A stretch of DNA of 64,000 bases from Aulostomus chinensis (GCA_037954235.1 JBBMOA010000021.1:8757501-8821500), one strand, 5' to 3'; counted from the first letter of the stretch, positions 1-13,327 are shown. Notes: generated by a model not told the origin, from the sequence alone. Numbers and translations: made by a program.

Positions 1-1750
1 CTGCAATTATGATAAATGATAACACCATCACTTGATAGCAGTTCACGTAATTCCTAATGGTTCTTTAATGACCAGCATAATAAATGATTCGATGCTGCTT
101 TGAAGGGGGCATTAAAAATGTGGATGAAAGCTGAATGTGAAAGCCAATGAAAGAACAACCTTTTAGAGCAGGAGGAAGAGAAATGTAAGGTTTCACACAG
201 CAGAACGAAAACACATCTCCCTTCGTCTCTCGCTAGTTTTCGGCTTAATTACAAACACAGGGAGTCTCAAGGGGGTGCTGAGTGTTTGTGCTGCTCAGCT
301 GTTGTTGGAGGTTGTGGCTCTGGTCTAAACTGATAACAGAACATTTTCACTTGAGTATACATGTGTTGCATACTGCACGCACCCCCCCCCCCCCCACACA
401 CACACACACACTTAGGTCACTTTTGGGGTATTAACATTGATTTTCGTTCATCTCAATTGATCACTTGTGCATGGGGTGTTTGCAAACCCTACACCGTAGT
501 TAGTCACGCTGGTGTGGCTTACACATCGTTCTTTCCACATAGTTTTGTGAACATATGCAAGTAAATCCTATGGGAATCTGCGGGAAAGTGTTTACATTTC
601 TTGAAAAAAACTGAACTTCAGTCATGGATTTCAGAGCTGCAGAACGTTAGCAAAAAGAAGCTAACGGGCTGTAAGTGAGTTAACATGCTATTGCTGTCTC
701 TGCAGTTATGTCTGTAGTGCTTCACGTGCATATTCCTCATAACTGGGTGATTAAAAAACAGTCAAAACTGGCCTCCTACCTACGGCTAATCCAGGTCGAT
801 CAGGTGGCCTTTCTATCCATCAGTAATGAAGTTCATTTCCTTGCATTAAACCCAAGGGCCCTAACACATTTATTATTAGTAATTACTGATGAATCATAAG
901 GCTTCATTGTATTCCAAAATGGATGCATGCCATGAATAGCTGTATCTATTGAGGATGTGCAGTATTCCAAATTATTCTAGTCTCTGGTTACTGCTTCGGG
1001 AATGTGCTCAACACAAGCAGATCGACAAATACAAGAAGAGGTATTACTGTACGCATACGCGCGGGATCGAGTACTACCACTCATGGTGACATGCATGCAA
1101 GATGAAGGCCTGCTTTGTCTTTCTGTCATACAATTATAGTGATGAGACAAAACTTTTAACACAACCTCTCCTTTAAAATGACAGGTCCCGGATTGGTAAA
1201 AATTGACTCCAAAATTCAGATTTTATCAATCTGTATAATATCTGTAATAAAAAAAAATTGCCCCGTATGTACTGGTCTTACACCTGGCTCTTTTCCCGGT
1301 TAAAGTCACCAACACAAAATCACATTTAGTATTTTCATTTTTAGTACATCTGGATACAACATGTTGGTGTTGCAGTAAAACTACTGCATGTCATTCTGTC
1401 GTAGCAATAAAGATACTAGGAACACTGATACTGAAATTTGTCAAGGGGTGTGTGTATTATAGATCTTTAAACAGTCAAGATTAAAAGTGGCGGAAAAGGA
1501 TTTTCCCCCTCCTAACCCACCCCCACCCGTCTTTACGCCTCCAGTGGCTCTACTGGATTTTTTATCTGTCTGCTCCACTGTTCCCTGTAATCCTTCTCTC
1601 CCGTGCAATAAAATAGTGCCTCCTTTTTTTTTTTGCTCTGAGAAGCTGACACAGTTCATTCCCCTCTACCATATTGGCAGCGCCACCCTGCAGAAACACA
1701 CTTCTCTGTGTTGTCAAATCCAGGTTGTTATTAGTTCAAACACATATTAG

Positions 1751-1751
<1 letters not shown>

Positions 1752-1811
<60 letters not shown>
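1752..1811. repeat. (CA)n microsatellite
   Basis: About 30 uninterrupted CA dinucleotides. It produces a spurious Cys-Val reading frame on the minus strand. Confidence 0.95.
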
Positions 1812-1813
<2 letters not shown>

Positions 1814-2118
1814 AGTGCCCAATCGAAGCTGAGTGGAGGTGCAACACTTGAAAAACAATTGCGGGGTTGTTTGTGTTGGTGGATGATACAACATGTGACT
1901 GAGGACTGAATTCATCATAGCGCTCATGGTCAGGCTTCTCTCAACGCTGCCATTTATCCAAAAACTGTTTGTTTTGGTTGGATGTGCTGTGGAAAACCGA
2001 TTCCGCCTTTGCTAACAATGACCCTGGCATTGTCTAGATGAGAAAAACATCAGTCTAACACTGCAAAACTCATGCTTTCTAATGCCTTTAGTGAGGCGCA
2101 TGCTATCGAGTGCATGTT

Positions 2119-2198
2119 CACACACACAAACACACACACAGATATACTGTATATATATATATATATACAGTATATCTGTGTGTGTGTTTGTGTGTGTG
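2119..2198. repeat. Perfect 80-bp palindromic compound microsatellite
   Basis: A (CA)n tract with one AAAC interruption, then GATATACTG and a central (TA)n, is followed by its exact reverse complement, including the mirrored GTTT interruption. Each arm is 40 bp, centred between 2158 and 2159, with no mismatch by hand. Symmetry is lost immediately outside these limits. Confidence 0.93.
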
Positions 2199-3523
2199 TG
2201 TGTGTATACATATATTGACTGTGGAGGGCAAAGGCAGGCGTGTACTGCCCTGTGGGATGATGGTTAGCTGGTGAATGAGGTTAACTCTAAGAGACAGCTC
2301 CCTTTCGGGTCAAAACCAAGCCTGGGTGGAGGTGGAGACGTCACAGCAAATATGTCACAGACACATGAAAACAGCAGGGAACGTGCTGAGTCGTGTTTCT
2401 CCATTCACTGGCGTTCTCTGTGAGACGCTGAGCCAAACCTTTACACCCTCTGTCTCATCTGCCGCTCCTCGCCGGAACGAAAGGGGCGGCTGGATCAGTC
2501 GGAGAAAAAAAAAAAAAAGTAGAAAAGTGAGAGTAAAAAATAATTTTAAAAAAGCAGCAGAAAATATGATGTTGTAGTAGCTTGACATTTTTATAGCGCT
2601 GTCCTTTTTTGGTTTTGTTGTCACGACTGGTATCATATTTTAACAAAGAAGTCCTCCCAGACACAATAGAAAGGAAAGTATTGCTCCCAAATGTAAAGAA
2701 AATGTAATGAGCACCAACAATAAAGCAGCTCATGTGACTGCGTATTAAATTTATTGGGCTCAATCCTACAATAAGAATAATGAAACGGCCTGCGGGGCTG
2801 GTAATTATAAAATCCATCAGGATTTGAAATTCTACAAGCTTTAGATGTTTGTGCTGTGAGAATATGACAAGTCATTTCTTGACAAGTCATTTTCTTAGGT
2901 TAGGAGCGTCGGAGTGTCAGATGGGTGCAGACCTGACATCAGCAGGGTCATGCCGACTCTAGAACAATGTGTGCTCTCTTGAGTGGCCAACTCCTCACCC
3001 CGGCTGAATAACAATTAGAATGGGAAAGAGAGCAGGGCCCCGTCACTTAACCTGCTTTAGTGGCTGCTGCCTCATCTTCTGCTCTGACATCATCTGGACG
3101 GCAGAACAGTTTGTGCAAGATTTCTTTCCAAAAAAAAAAAAAGAAAAAAAAAAGGGTTCAGATGTTTTAAAGAACACGAAAGAGGTGTGAAAGGCAGGTG
3201 TCAATCAGATGACTGACAGTTAGGTTTCGTCTGGCTGCTGTGATTTCGGGGCTTATTTGTGCATGTTAGCTCACAGTGACACAGTTAAATTGACCAGAAC
3301 CATAACTACTTTTAATAGTGACGCCTTAGCTTTTCCATCTATGGCAGGCAAAGTGCCTGCCGTGACAAAGCCAACTGTCGGTCCATTTCACTGACATCAT
3401 TTTCTGACACGGAACCTTGTGTAGTCTTGCAAATAATGTCTGTTCTGAAATGTAAAGCCCTGAATTTGTGTGACATTTTTGTTAAAGCACTGTGATATCT
3501 CTTAGAAAGGAGGTCAGGGTATA

Positions 3524-3525
<2 letters not shown>

Positions 3526-3607
<82 letters not shown>
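3526..3607. repeat. (GT)n microsatellite
   Basis: About 40 GT dinucleotides with one GTTT interruption near 3553. Confidence 0.95.
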
Positions 3608-3608
<1 letters not shown>

Positions 3609-5157
3609 TTGGAAAAGTGTGTGAATTTGACAGTCTGAGATCAGCCTTTGAGGATTTCATTTGCATATCAAGGCTTTTATCTGTTTCACAAATGGGTTTT
3701 CTTTTTCAAATCACAGCCAGGATCTTGCTTCACCTGACAGGAGTAGTTCCACATTTTGGGAAACAAATGTTATTCACTGTTTTTGTTTTGTTTGTTTGTT
3801 TGTTTGTTTTTTTGCCGTGAGTTGAACTGGAAAATTGAAGCCATTGGCATACCTGTTTTGTTTATAACATAAATCAGCAAGCAGCCGATAAGCACTGAAC
3901 AAAGAGTGGAAACAGTGGTCGTGTTGACTTCAACCTAATGTCCTCCCATGAGCTCACCTGAACAGCTTTGGTCGATGAAATGTTATAAAATTATAACCAC
4001 AGACACGGCAGATCAAAACGAGGGGTCCACATGTTGATGCGGTCCCGTATGGATTGTTTTAGCAAATAATCATGGAAATTTTACGCCTCAAAAAAGCTTT
4101 TTGGTTCCGCACGCTGGGTCTAAAGCTGAAACGAAATGATTCGTTGTCCCATAAAGAAAAAAAATGCAATCAAAAAATATTGATCTTATGAAATGGAGTT
4201 GTCAAACGCAGTGCTGGATTTCTGAGGACAAGTCAAATATCGAGTCACATGTGCAACTTAAGTCTTTTCCATTACTGGAAAACATGCATCAAACATGCAT
4301 CCAGATCATCCACTTTTGTTGAATGCATTGATACATAATGATCAATTATTCCAGCACAAATCAGAACTTGGTCATACGTGATTGACCGAAGTAAAACATC
4401 ATGGACGGAGACGTCCCATTTTGAGGGTCAATGTTGTTCCCCATCTGTCTCCTACTCACCTCATTTCCTGCCGTCTGTCTACTGCCAGCTATCAAACACA
4501 GGCCCCAAATGTTATAACAACAACAAAGGCTAACACCCGTATGGGTCGTTGGGAAGACAATGACAAACAACCTTGTGGCATCTTGTTGTTTGATTTCCTA
4601 CATACCGTTGCCATGTATACATTCACCGTCGGCTACATAAAACAGCAGAATATTGCACTTGTGGTAAGTAAACCACTGATGTGCAAAAGCTAATGTATGG
4701 CTGGAAGTGCCATTTAAGAGGAAATCAATAAAAAAGCAATACCTACTGGGACCAAACGCAGTACGAACAGAGGTAAATATATACAGAGGAGGAAACCATG
4801 TCCGTGATGAATTCAGGTCCCTCAGAGTGATAGTCCTCTTGCATGAATGAATGTAATTACAGTCAGTACATTTTGGTCTACCTGACACAGATGGGTACTT
4901 ATTCCCAGACACCGGTATGCTTGGAAGCTAATAGCTCCCAGCACTTTCAAATATGAGCGTCATCATAGGTGGGATTAGCAAGGGAAGGTGGTATAAAAAT
5001 GAAAAAAAAAATAAAGATAGAGGCTTATTGTACCTCATAAATGTTGATTTAACACTGACAGCACATGCTGACATCCATGTAGAGATGTCGTCACGGCTGT
5101 TGTTGCAATTACCCTGCTGTTTTATCTCTATTACATCTTTTCTCTTCATTTATACAA

Positions 5158-5184
5158 CCCCCCCCACCCACCCACCCACCCACC
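5158..5184. repeat. Poly-C and (CCCA)n tract
   Basis: A C8 run followed by five CCCA-type units. The minus strand would be a G-rich sequence with G-quadruplex potential. Confidence 0.85.
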
Positions 5185-7666
5185 TCTCCTCTCTCCTCAA
5201 CCCCCCAACTCTCTCTTTCACTGTAGTTATTCTAATCCACAATTTGTCACGCTGCAGCGACGGGCTGAGGCATCGGGCACTATGCTGGTGCCTGTGAGCC
5301 CAGCCTCCCAAGGGTTGAGATAAAGCTAAGCTGACAAGTGGGTTCAGCTGCGTCACAGTGTCCTTCGGAACAGTCGAAGAAATAAGAGAGAGAATATGAA
5401 CGCCAGCCATCCAGAGGTGGACCCCTGGGTTTTTTGTTTGTTTTGTTTTTTATCTTCACCTCTCGGCTGCCCCTGGCACACAGCTGCTGGGTTTTCCCTC
5501 AGGCTCCAGTGAACGTTATCTTTGCCAAACATGAAGGAAATGAAACTGCATTTTATAGCAAGACAAGAGAACATGAAAAAAATTACTATGCTGCTTTGCC
5601 ATTATTCATATAATTTTATGAAACGTCTACATATACATGTGTGTGGCTACTCCTTATTCTCAGTCCTTGTTTAACATACAGGTGTTTCAGAGGAAAAGCA
5701 AATCCCAATGACAAATCCTTCTCATCTTTCTTCCCCCACACAGTCTTTTTCTTTCCCTTAGTGCCCATCCCCCCTTCACCGGAGGAGTGCCCTGGTAAAT
5801 AATTGAGGCATATTCCCCCTCTCTCTCGCTTTCCCATCTTACTACAGTAGCTTCCCTGGTTAGTTTTCAATTTTTATTTTTTTGGATGCCATCATTATCT
5901 GATTTAGAAATTAAAAAGAACCCACAGAGAGCTGTTCATTGCCCATTTCGCAGAACACAAGGGATCTATCAAGAAGCACCACATAATAAACTGAACAATT
6001 TTATATTGATGGAATAACTCATTTATTATTTGACACGCATTCTTTTTTGCGTGTAACTTTTTTGAAAGAGCTTTTCCCCCGGTAGAAAATAAGCTGCCCT
6101 GGATGATACGAAAGATAAGAAATATGGCAGCATGACACAGGGTTCAGGAGGCATGAGTGGTGTCAGAGGCTGCTTTCTCACTGCAGGTGTGAGCGGAGGA
6201 CTGAGATGTGATATTACTTTGACTGGTCGGAACCAATAAATATCTTCATTCGGCGATATCATGGTACAGGGCAGCTATTTGGGTTGGATTTCTGAAGCTG
6301 CAGTGGGAAAAAAAAAAAACAAAAAAAACAGAAGCAAGTTTGGATTCAAAAGGATGCCTTTGCTGACACCTGCTGCCTGAATGCAGGAACTACTTCCTGC
6401 GTCCAGAGCAATGGAAAACACACTGTATAAGCAGCTCTATACTCATGTGGTCCCGTCAGTGAGTCTCTGATTCGGTTTGAATTAAAAATAAATAAATAAG
6501 GCAAAACACATTAATTACACTGCTGCATGTTTGTCTTCAGTAGAGCTTCCTTTTTTAATAAATATTCAAATATTTTTGTCCATCAATCAAAACCATAATA
6601 CATAATATATTTAAAAACATTTGACCTTATTCATGAAATGTTCTTAAAGCGATACATCACCTCAAGAGAGTATTTTTCCTTTCTCGTAAAACTATAACCA
6701 GAAGCGCTCTAGTTGGATGATAGCTCGCTTATTATGCCTGATAAAGCAATTCAGAGTTTGTAAACAGATGTTTTTGGGCAGTTTTGCTGATGTTAGTCCT
6801 CAGTCTCCATTAGCTTCAAGCTAAATATATGTGGCCGGCTCTTTCTGCCTTTTGGGGACACAAAGAAGTGATGCAATGGTGAAAAAAAATGTCTTAATGG
6901 GCTCAAGACACGCATTTTGAGGAATTGAAATACAGAATACACTCTTTGATTGAAGTATCACTTTAAACCTCTTGAAGAAGTACGCAACAAATGATGTCGG
7001 ATTCACAAAAAGCCAGAGGGCTTTGCTTCATGTCTGCAGAGAGAGCTTAAAAAAGTCCTAGAGGATTTAAGAACGTTTCATCAATGAAGTCCAGTGACAG
7101 GAGACAAAAACAATCAGTAGCTGCATCATGTTTAACCAACATATAATCACAACTCCAACAAACACTGATTTGAAACGAGACATAAGGCAAAGAGGCTTTA
7201 CAGTAAATGCCTGAGATTATTATTTGAACATAAAACTAATACCTTAAAACATACATGATGGATCTATGTGAACTCCAGCTCTTGCATTCTTTTTTTTCCT
7301 CCATTCTACAGTGTTTCATATTGTTTATAAGGTGATGACGAAGATGCCGACATGAGATATTGTTTGGCATTTTTAGTGCAAACTAAGATGATAAAGCAAA
7401 AAGTCGTTCAGCATTGAAGACTCAGCTAAGGCTTCATCCAGTGAAACAGTACATTCATGTTGCATCAACCATCAGTCAGTCAGCATCTCCAAACTGTAAT
7501 TGTGCAATTAAGCTTATAGCAATGGCATCTATATATAAATAAAATTTAAAAATAGCTCCAGTGATGCAACTCGCAATCATAAGGGAAGTGTTTGGGATCC
7601 ATAATGTGCTCAAAATCTCCTTCGTCTAAATGCAAGAAAGCAGCTTCTTCTATGGTCTCCTTCACT

Positions 7667-10600
7667 TCATGATACTGTTGTTTTTGTCGTTTCTTCTTCT
7701 ATGGGTGAGCTTACAGGCTCAGAATTAGGAGGTGGTGAGGTCTCTCGGGTGACTTCCTGGCCGACAGCGTCCTCTCCGTCCTCCCTGGTTGCAGAAGTAA
7801 TCAGGTCTAAAAGAAAACCCTGGTCAGCTTCCTGCTGGTCTGATTCGTCTTGCTTCTCTGGTGATGGAGGTCTTTGGTCGACAGCATATGGACCTGTAAA
7901 TTAGTGCAGAAGCTACACTGGAAGCTGCAGTATTCCGGCATGCAGAAGAGTGCCTGAAGGGACCTACTGTGCTTTTTCTTTTTGGTCAGAAGTGTAATGA
8001 TGCAGTGTTCACACTGTATGTAGCTTTAGCAAAATTCATGTTTCAAACTGTTCTGAATTCTTGATTTCCTTGGTTTTTTCTAGCTTTGTGACCAACAAGT
8101 CATGTGTTCGAGACAGTGCACGCCACAGTTGCTCAGCAGGCTTCCAGGAGATAGCGGGGCTTTATTAGAGAGAAGAGCTTGAGAGCAACGTCGTAAAGCT
8201 TTAGCTGAGCAACATCGCCCTCTGCTGACACAAGACATGATGTTTTGAAGCTGTTACTTTTCGGTAAAAGGGTGAAGGATGCAGAGGATGAAGAGAGGGG
8301 CTCGATAGAGGGAGAGGGTGGGAATCGAGCAAAGCCAGCAGCAGTCAATCACCTTAAACACCGAGTTGTTGCGGTACCACAGTCAGAAGTTAACACTCAG
8401 ATTTAGTTCAGGTGATAACACCAGGATCCCTCCTGTTACTTCTTTTTGAGTACTACGATCCTGCTGCTTGATTTGATACATAATAACTGGTGCAGTTCAT
8501 CTTTTTATTGTTGATCTTTAAAATGGGGTTTTCTACATTTGGACAGACTGCGAAGCACCTTAATAAACAAAATATGAAGCTGATTTGAATTATTAGGGCC
8601 TGAGCCAGAAGGTACTTCTGGCAAAGACCCTATTATTTTGTATTATTATTGTAAGTGAATGCTGTGATCGAAGCCAGTCACTTATCGAGGTACTCACCCA
8701 AGCTACACTGATCACCGGACTCATCGCCATGATTAGCAAACATGGAGCTGCTACCAATGTCACTGGAGGAAACCATGTCTGATAAGTCAGGGGTCTTTGC
8801 CTCGGGGATGCTGGAAATGTCTGGCAAAGAATACACCGTTTCAAGTTGTGTGGAAACTTGCTGACTGAATCGAAACCTAAATGAAATGCATTGTGGTTAC
8901 CTGAGTCCATGGATGTGTGTGAGGTTACACTCACTTCCTGAACTGAACTTTCGGTTTGACTCAAAGTTGTTTCGTTTAGAAATCCTGCAGACACCGAGGC
9001 CACCTGAGCGTAGAAAACATGTCAGACAAGTCCTCCACGCAGCTGCGAACGTGAAATTTAATATTTTCCATTATATGAAAAAAAGATATACCGACCTGTT
9101 TGTCAGTGGAGTCGCTTGGAACCAGTTCGTCACTGGTGCCAGTGACACTTTTACTCTCAGGCTTAACTGGGCGAGTTGGGATCCGGTGCAAGTAGCCATA
9201 GCCGATACCACAGCCGAGGCTAACATTTGGCGTGAGAAAGACAGAAGTTTAAGTACATACAAGTGGCACGATGACAAAAGATATTTCAGAAAAACAATTA
9301 ACTAGAGTCTCACTGTATAAAGGAATAATAAATGGTGTTAAATGCATTACTTACTGTATCATTGACACTTCATAAGCCATGAATCAAAACTGTAAATGAC
9401 TTGTAACCTCATTTCCTGTACATCGTGAGGCCCCAAAAAAGGCATGCTATCATCCTGTATTTTTATCCATCGAGGTTCAACGGGCTCCCAGATCTTTAAC
9501 CTAAATGTACTAATCCTCAGTGAGGGGACACTTATCCTAAAATGGTTTCTGAAGAACTTCAACATCAACTGAAAAAGTACCGACCTTCCCTCGCCGCCCC
9601 ACGCTCCATTGGGCGTCACCACCACCTCTCTGCACAGGTCACTTCCTGTGTTGTACACCAGTAGCTTCAGAGGTTTCCCCTCATTGGCTTCAATCAAAGA
9701 AAAGAAGTCTTCTGACTGCATGGATTACATAAAGAAACAAAGACACGTGTGGAATTACGAGGCTTTTCGATGCACTTCTTATGACTAAAAACACAAGAAT
9801 ACTTACATCTTGCAAAACCTGGTCAGCTCCGACAATGAAGTCATCACGTGCAATGAGGCCGGCCAACGCTGCCGGAGAATTAGCTTCAACATCCTGGCGA
9901 GGGAAATACGATCACTTTAGGTTTAAATATTCAAAAGCTCCCTCTAGATTTTATTTGAATCATCTTGAACAGGAATGTAACTGCTCCACGCGTCTGATTT
10001 AAATGTTTGTGTTCTGTTTATGAGGATGTTTTTGAAAAAGAACTCATTAACCTTTAGCTGCTACTGCACAGACGTCCTTGCCAACAAAAATAAGACTCAA
10101 CAGTTGCTACCATTTAATAGAAACTCATACTTCAATCTAATTTCATAACCTTTTGAGACCTTTCTAAAGCTTTTCAAGCAATAAGCGAAGACCATTAGAT
10201 CTCACAGGTTAGATACACCGATTAGCATCAACGCTTGCTGTCGGTTCCAGGATGTGACTTGAACAAAATGCTATGCTTAAGTTCACTTACCAAGACGTGC
10301 CACACGTTTTCATTGGCTCCCTCAAAGCTGCAGAAGCGGACGCTGGCCCCCAGCAGCCCCTGACCACCCCACATGTTACTGGGGGTCACCTCCAGCTCCC
10401 TCACCCGCTGGCTTTTAGAGTTATACACTTCCAGTTTGACCGCTTTCTCCACATTGGCTTTTAGAAGGTCTTTCAGCAAGTCGCTTTCTTTGTTCTGGAG
10501 AAACACAGAATTGTAGACGACTCCATCTGTGACGGCGCTGAGACGGCGGCCCAGCCAATGAACAACGTTGCAATTTCAACTTAAAATCCACTGGGGAAAG

Positions 10601-12116
10601 TTGTATTTGGAGGTAAATAAAAAGAAAGGGTCTGGAATAAAACATAGCACGGAGGGGAAAACGAATAACGACTGTAAATAAAAAAAAAACCACCCAACTA
10701 AGATTGAACCGGCAGATGTTTCACATTTTTACATGAAATAAAAAGACAGAACAATTCTTTGTACGCTTGTTTTTTTTTTATTGAAAAAGAATAGTTGCAG
10801 CTCTGAAAGACAAGAGTCTTCCCATGTTTAAAACCTTGTAATAAAAATATGAATTATGAGTTATTTTGTGTCTTAAAAGTAATGATCAGGTTTATGGATT
10901 AACAAGGGCAAAATTATTAGTTTTCTACGATATTGGCAGCTTCACTTGAAGAGAATAAAAACAACCTAGCAACCATCAAACCCTCAAGCTGAATGAGTTT
11001 TTATCCGATTTAAGGAAGAAAACATTCTGCTATTTTAAGTGTGTAATTGTGACGCAGGAAAAGCAAACAGACCGTCACTGTGCTCTTAACTGGAACTTAT
11101 TCATTCGTTCAATTCATTCATTCAATAAAGCTGCTTTATTCACACTGACTTAATGACCCTGAGATACACTGTGCAAATATCTTATCAGTTCAAAGTTCAC
11201 TTAACTACTTTGCCTTTAAATTCCAGTTTCAACCCATTCAGTTCCCTCATTGTCATTTTTAATAATTCATCATATCTTTTTGTTACTCTTCCACACCTCT
11301 GAGGAGAATATTTACACCCACACATTCTCTGAAATGTCTTTTTTTTTTAACAGAGATATCCACAAATTAATAACAAGCTAAATGGTTTGAAACAAGAAAA
11401 CTGTTGGCTAGAGTGAATTAATATTAAAGAATCTTTCCTCGGCCGATTCTGACCACAGCTTTTCCAAATTTAAAAGCTTTGTTTTTCAACAAACAAACAA
11501 AAAAATCCATGCCTTTTAACTTTTAAATATCATGTTTTTGCAGGTTTTTTTTCTCCCCGACAGGGAAATCTACTCACAAGTCTGGTGTTTCCTATGGAGA
11601 GGATGAAGTCAAAGAATGGCTCCAGACCAGCCCTGAAGGCAGGCGAGTCCTCTTGTATCTGAAATACGAGCCAAATCACACAGAAGACTTGTCTGTATAA
11701 AGTAGAATGATCCTGAACACCGGTTTTTATCCTTCATATTTGCTCTCAACATGTTAAATATGATGTGGTTGAGCTCTAAGCAGTTATTACTGCGACTGTA
11801 ACACTCGTTCTTTGTAAATAAAGTTTGGACACGTGCCAAATGCCACCTCATCAAAGACGTGCGACGCTACGAAGCAGACCACAATTCTTTTACCGAATGA
11901 CCTCGTAAACCAACCGAATCTGGCTGTCTCGGGACCTGAGAGGTCAACAAGTGCGTGTTAAAAATGGTTAACCGAGGTGTGACAGAGGGACATCGAGGGA
12001 GGAAGACCGAGGGGCAACTGAGTTCTCCACGGGCTAACATTCCAACCTACCCCATGAACATGATATCCACTTTTAGCGTCCCCGTCCGACAAAAACGAGC
12101 TCTGAGATAAACCCAT
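7667..12116 (-). CDS. gorasp1: Golgi reassembly-stacking protein 1 (GRASP65)
   Basis: GRASP proteins sit on the cytosolic face of Golgi cisternae and tether them through PDZ-mediated trans-oligomers; GRASP65 pairs with GM130 at the cis side. Coding exons in transcript order: 12051-12116, 11578-11658, 10291-10494, 9807-9893, 9585-9715, 9096-9219, 8901-9003, 8698-8820 and 7667-7893. They join in frame to 1146 bp (381 residues, TGA stop). The start MGLSQSS supplies the N-terminal glycine for myristoylation. PDZ1 covers roughly residues 15-105 (motifs [44 protein letters not shown]). PDZ2 covers roughly 110-200 ([38 protein letters not shown]). Residues 200-381 form the Ser/Thr/Pro/acid-rich tail, shorter than in human GRASP65 (total about 440). 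[15 protein letters not shown] fits GRASP65 better than GRASP55, and the CSRNP1 neighbour agrees. Two introns begin with the unusual donor GTCGGT. Confidence 0.95.
8594..8650. repeat. Interspersed repeat fragment in GORASP1 intron 8
   Basis: GGGCCTGAGCCAGAAGG followed by a GACCCTATT motif and a run of ATT triplets resembles a dispersed teleost repeat that I recognise only by its opening and its trinucleotide tail. Class not assigned. Confidence 0.35.
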
Positions 12117-13010
12117 GATGTTCAGTAGCTGCGTTTAGCTAATAAAGTCAGACTGTCACAGACTTAGAGTCGCTAAAAGCTGATTCATGCGAGCTACCGC
12201 CTGCTAGCCAAGGTAACTCAGGTTGACATGCGTTTAAGGCAAAGCTAGTAAATAAAGATGCCAGAAAAATCGAGCGGCGCTGATGACAGGCGACCAGTGT
12301 TCGATTAGCTGTCTTTCGTGAGGTGTCTGTTTCGTCAGTTGCCTATAAAAAGACTTAAAAAAAAGTATTTTTTAATGCAAAAACAAAACAAAATTCCTGT
12401 ATTGCCAAAAAAAATTCGAGAAATGACTTTGGCAATAGTAATTTTATATTTGCTAGCTTAAAGGATTTTATGTGAATCCTTGGTGGGTGGGTGGTTGAAA
12501 TAATTATGTTCCAAGGGAGGGAGTGAAGAGAATAATCTGTTTAAAAAAGAGATTTTAGATTTTTTCCCAAGTATTTACCACATATGGATAATAAATTACC
12601 ATCGCAGGGCAAACACATAAAGACACACAAGCATTCACACTCACAGCCACGGTCAATTGAGAGCGTCCAATTAGGAGTGAGTTCATATATATGGTTTATA
12701 TAATGTGCAGTGCTCGCTCAGGTAGGCCTGAAACTTGCAGTCTACATTTTAATTGTTGAAAATATATAGAAATATACCATCAGGATTAATAGTATGATAC
12801 ATAGTATTATTATGAAATTATCTGCAAAATTCTTACAGACTTCCTTCATATTCATGAGATTGCATTTTTATGAATAAACTCTCTCTCTCTCTCAAAAAAC
12901 AACAAATGCAGCTGAACATGGTTACAGATGGTTATCTGTAGGGAAAACTGTAACTAGTCACACTCTTCTACAGCTGGTTTTAGTTGACTTAGACGCCAAA
13001 CTCAACAAGG
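12117..13010. other. Intergenic spacer between divergent GORASP1 and elastase
   Basis: The first part must hold the GORASP1 promoter and 5' UTR. I see no clear TATA box and no long GC-rich island. From about 12350 it is AT-rich and includes a short (CT)n at 12880-12892 and the repeat fragment at 12606-12675. No coding potential seen. Confidence 0.6.
12606..12675. repeat. Fragment of the tRNA-SINE-like family seen at 61.4-62.2 kb
   Basis: The stretch from CAGGGCAAACACATAAAGAC through CATTCACACTCACAGCCAC to GGTCAATTGAGAG aligns with the central part of the plus-oriented element near 61925-61995, with many substitutions. It is an old, truncated copy. Confidence 0.6.
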
Positions 13011-13027
13011 CAGCTGCTCTTTTCCCA
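13011..13027 (+). promoter_or_regulatory. Candidate PTF1 site upstream of elastase
   Basis: CAGCTG (an E-box) is followed after three bases by TTTTCCCA (a TC box), then CACCTG and a GATAAG motif. PTF1, the PTF1A/E-protein/RBPJ complex that drives acinar digestive enzyme genes, binds an E-box plus TC box about one helical turn apart. The site is about 340-357 bp upstream of the elastase ATG. Inference from motif only. Confidence 0.5.
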
Positions 13028-13321
13028 CCTGTGATAAGAGAGGGGCTGTCTTGCCTTTAATGTTTACAATTAAAGAAAAAGGAAAGCTAAACAATTGTGT
13101 TTTTTCGAAAAAATTGAGTGAATTAGGACTAAATATTATGAATATATAAATTTTGGGAGGTTAAGTTGCTGACTACCTGTTAAATACGTCATTTGCACTT
13201 CAAGCAACACGTTCCCCATTTCCCAGCGTGGTAACCATTTGATATCGTACCATCCAAACGGTTCCCATTCGGACAGATAACACAATATTTGCCTTTTGGA
13301 AGGTCTCCATTTCTGGACGGA

Positions 13322-13327
13322 TATAAG
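13322..13327 (+). promoter_or_regulatory. TATA-like box of the elastase gene
   Basis: TATAAG within GATATAAGAAG lies 41 bp before the ATG. A start site about 30 bp downstream would leave a 5' UTR of only 15-20 nt, typical of pancreatic protease genes. Confidence 0.6.

Larger units (their letters stand above)
1..7666. other. Gene-poor left flank, partly GORASP1 3' UTR
   Basis: I find no exon with family resemblance on either strand. The stretch is AT-rich and holds microsatellites: a C14 run with a (CA)n tail (382-410), (CA)n at 1752-1811, a palindromic compound repeat at 2119-2198, (GT)n at 3526-3607, (TTTG)n near 3781-3812 and a CCCA array at 5158-5184. The part nearest 7666 must contain the GORASP1 3' UTR, but I cannot place its polyadenylation site. 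ORFs of 60-120 codons here have no recognisable domains and several are microsatellite translations. Confidence 0.6.

Noticed and set aside
8886..9305. 139-codon plus-strand ORF over GORASP1
   Set aside because: It crosses two GORASP1 exons and their introns in antisense, with no domain.
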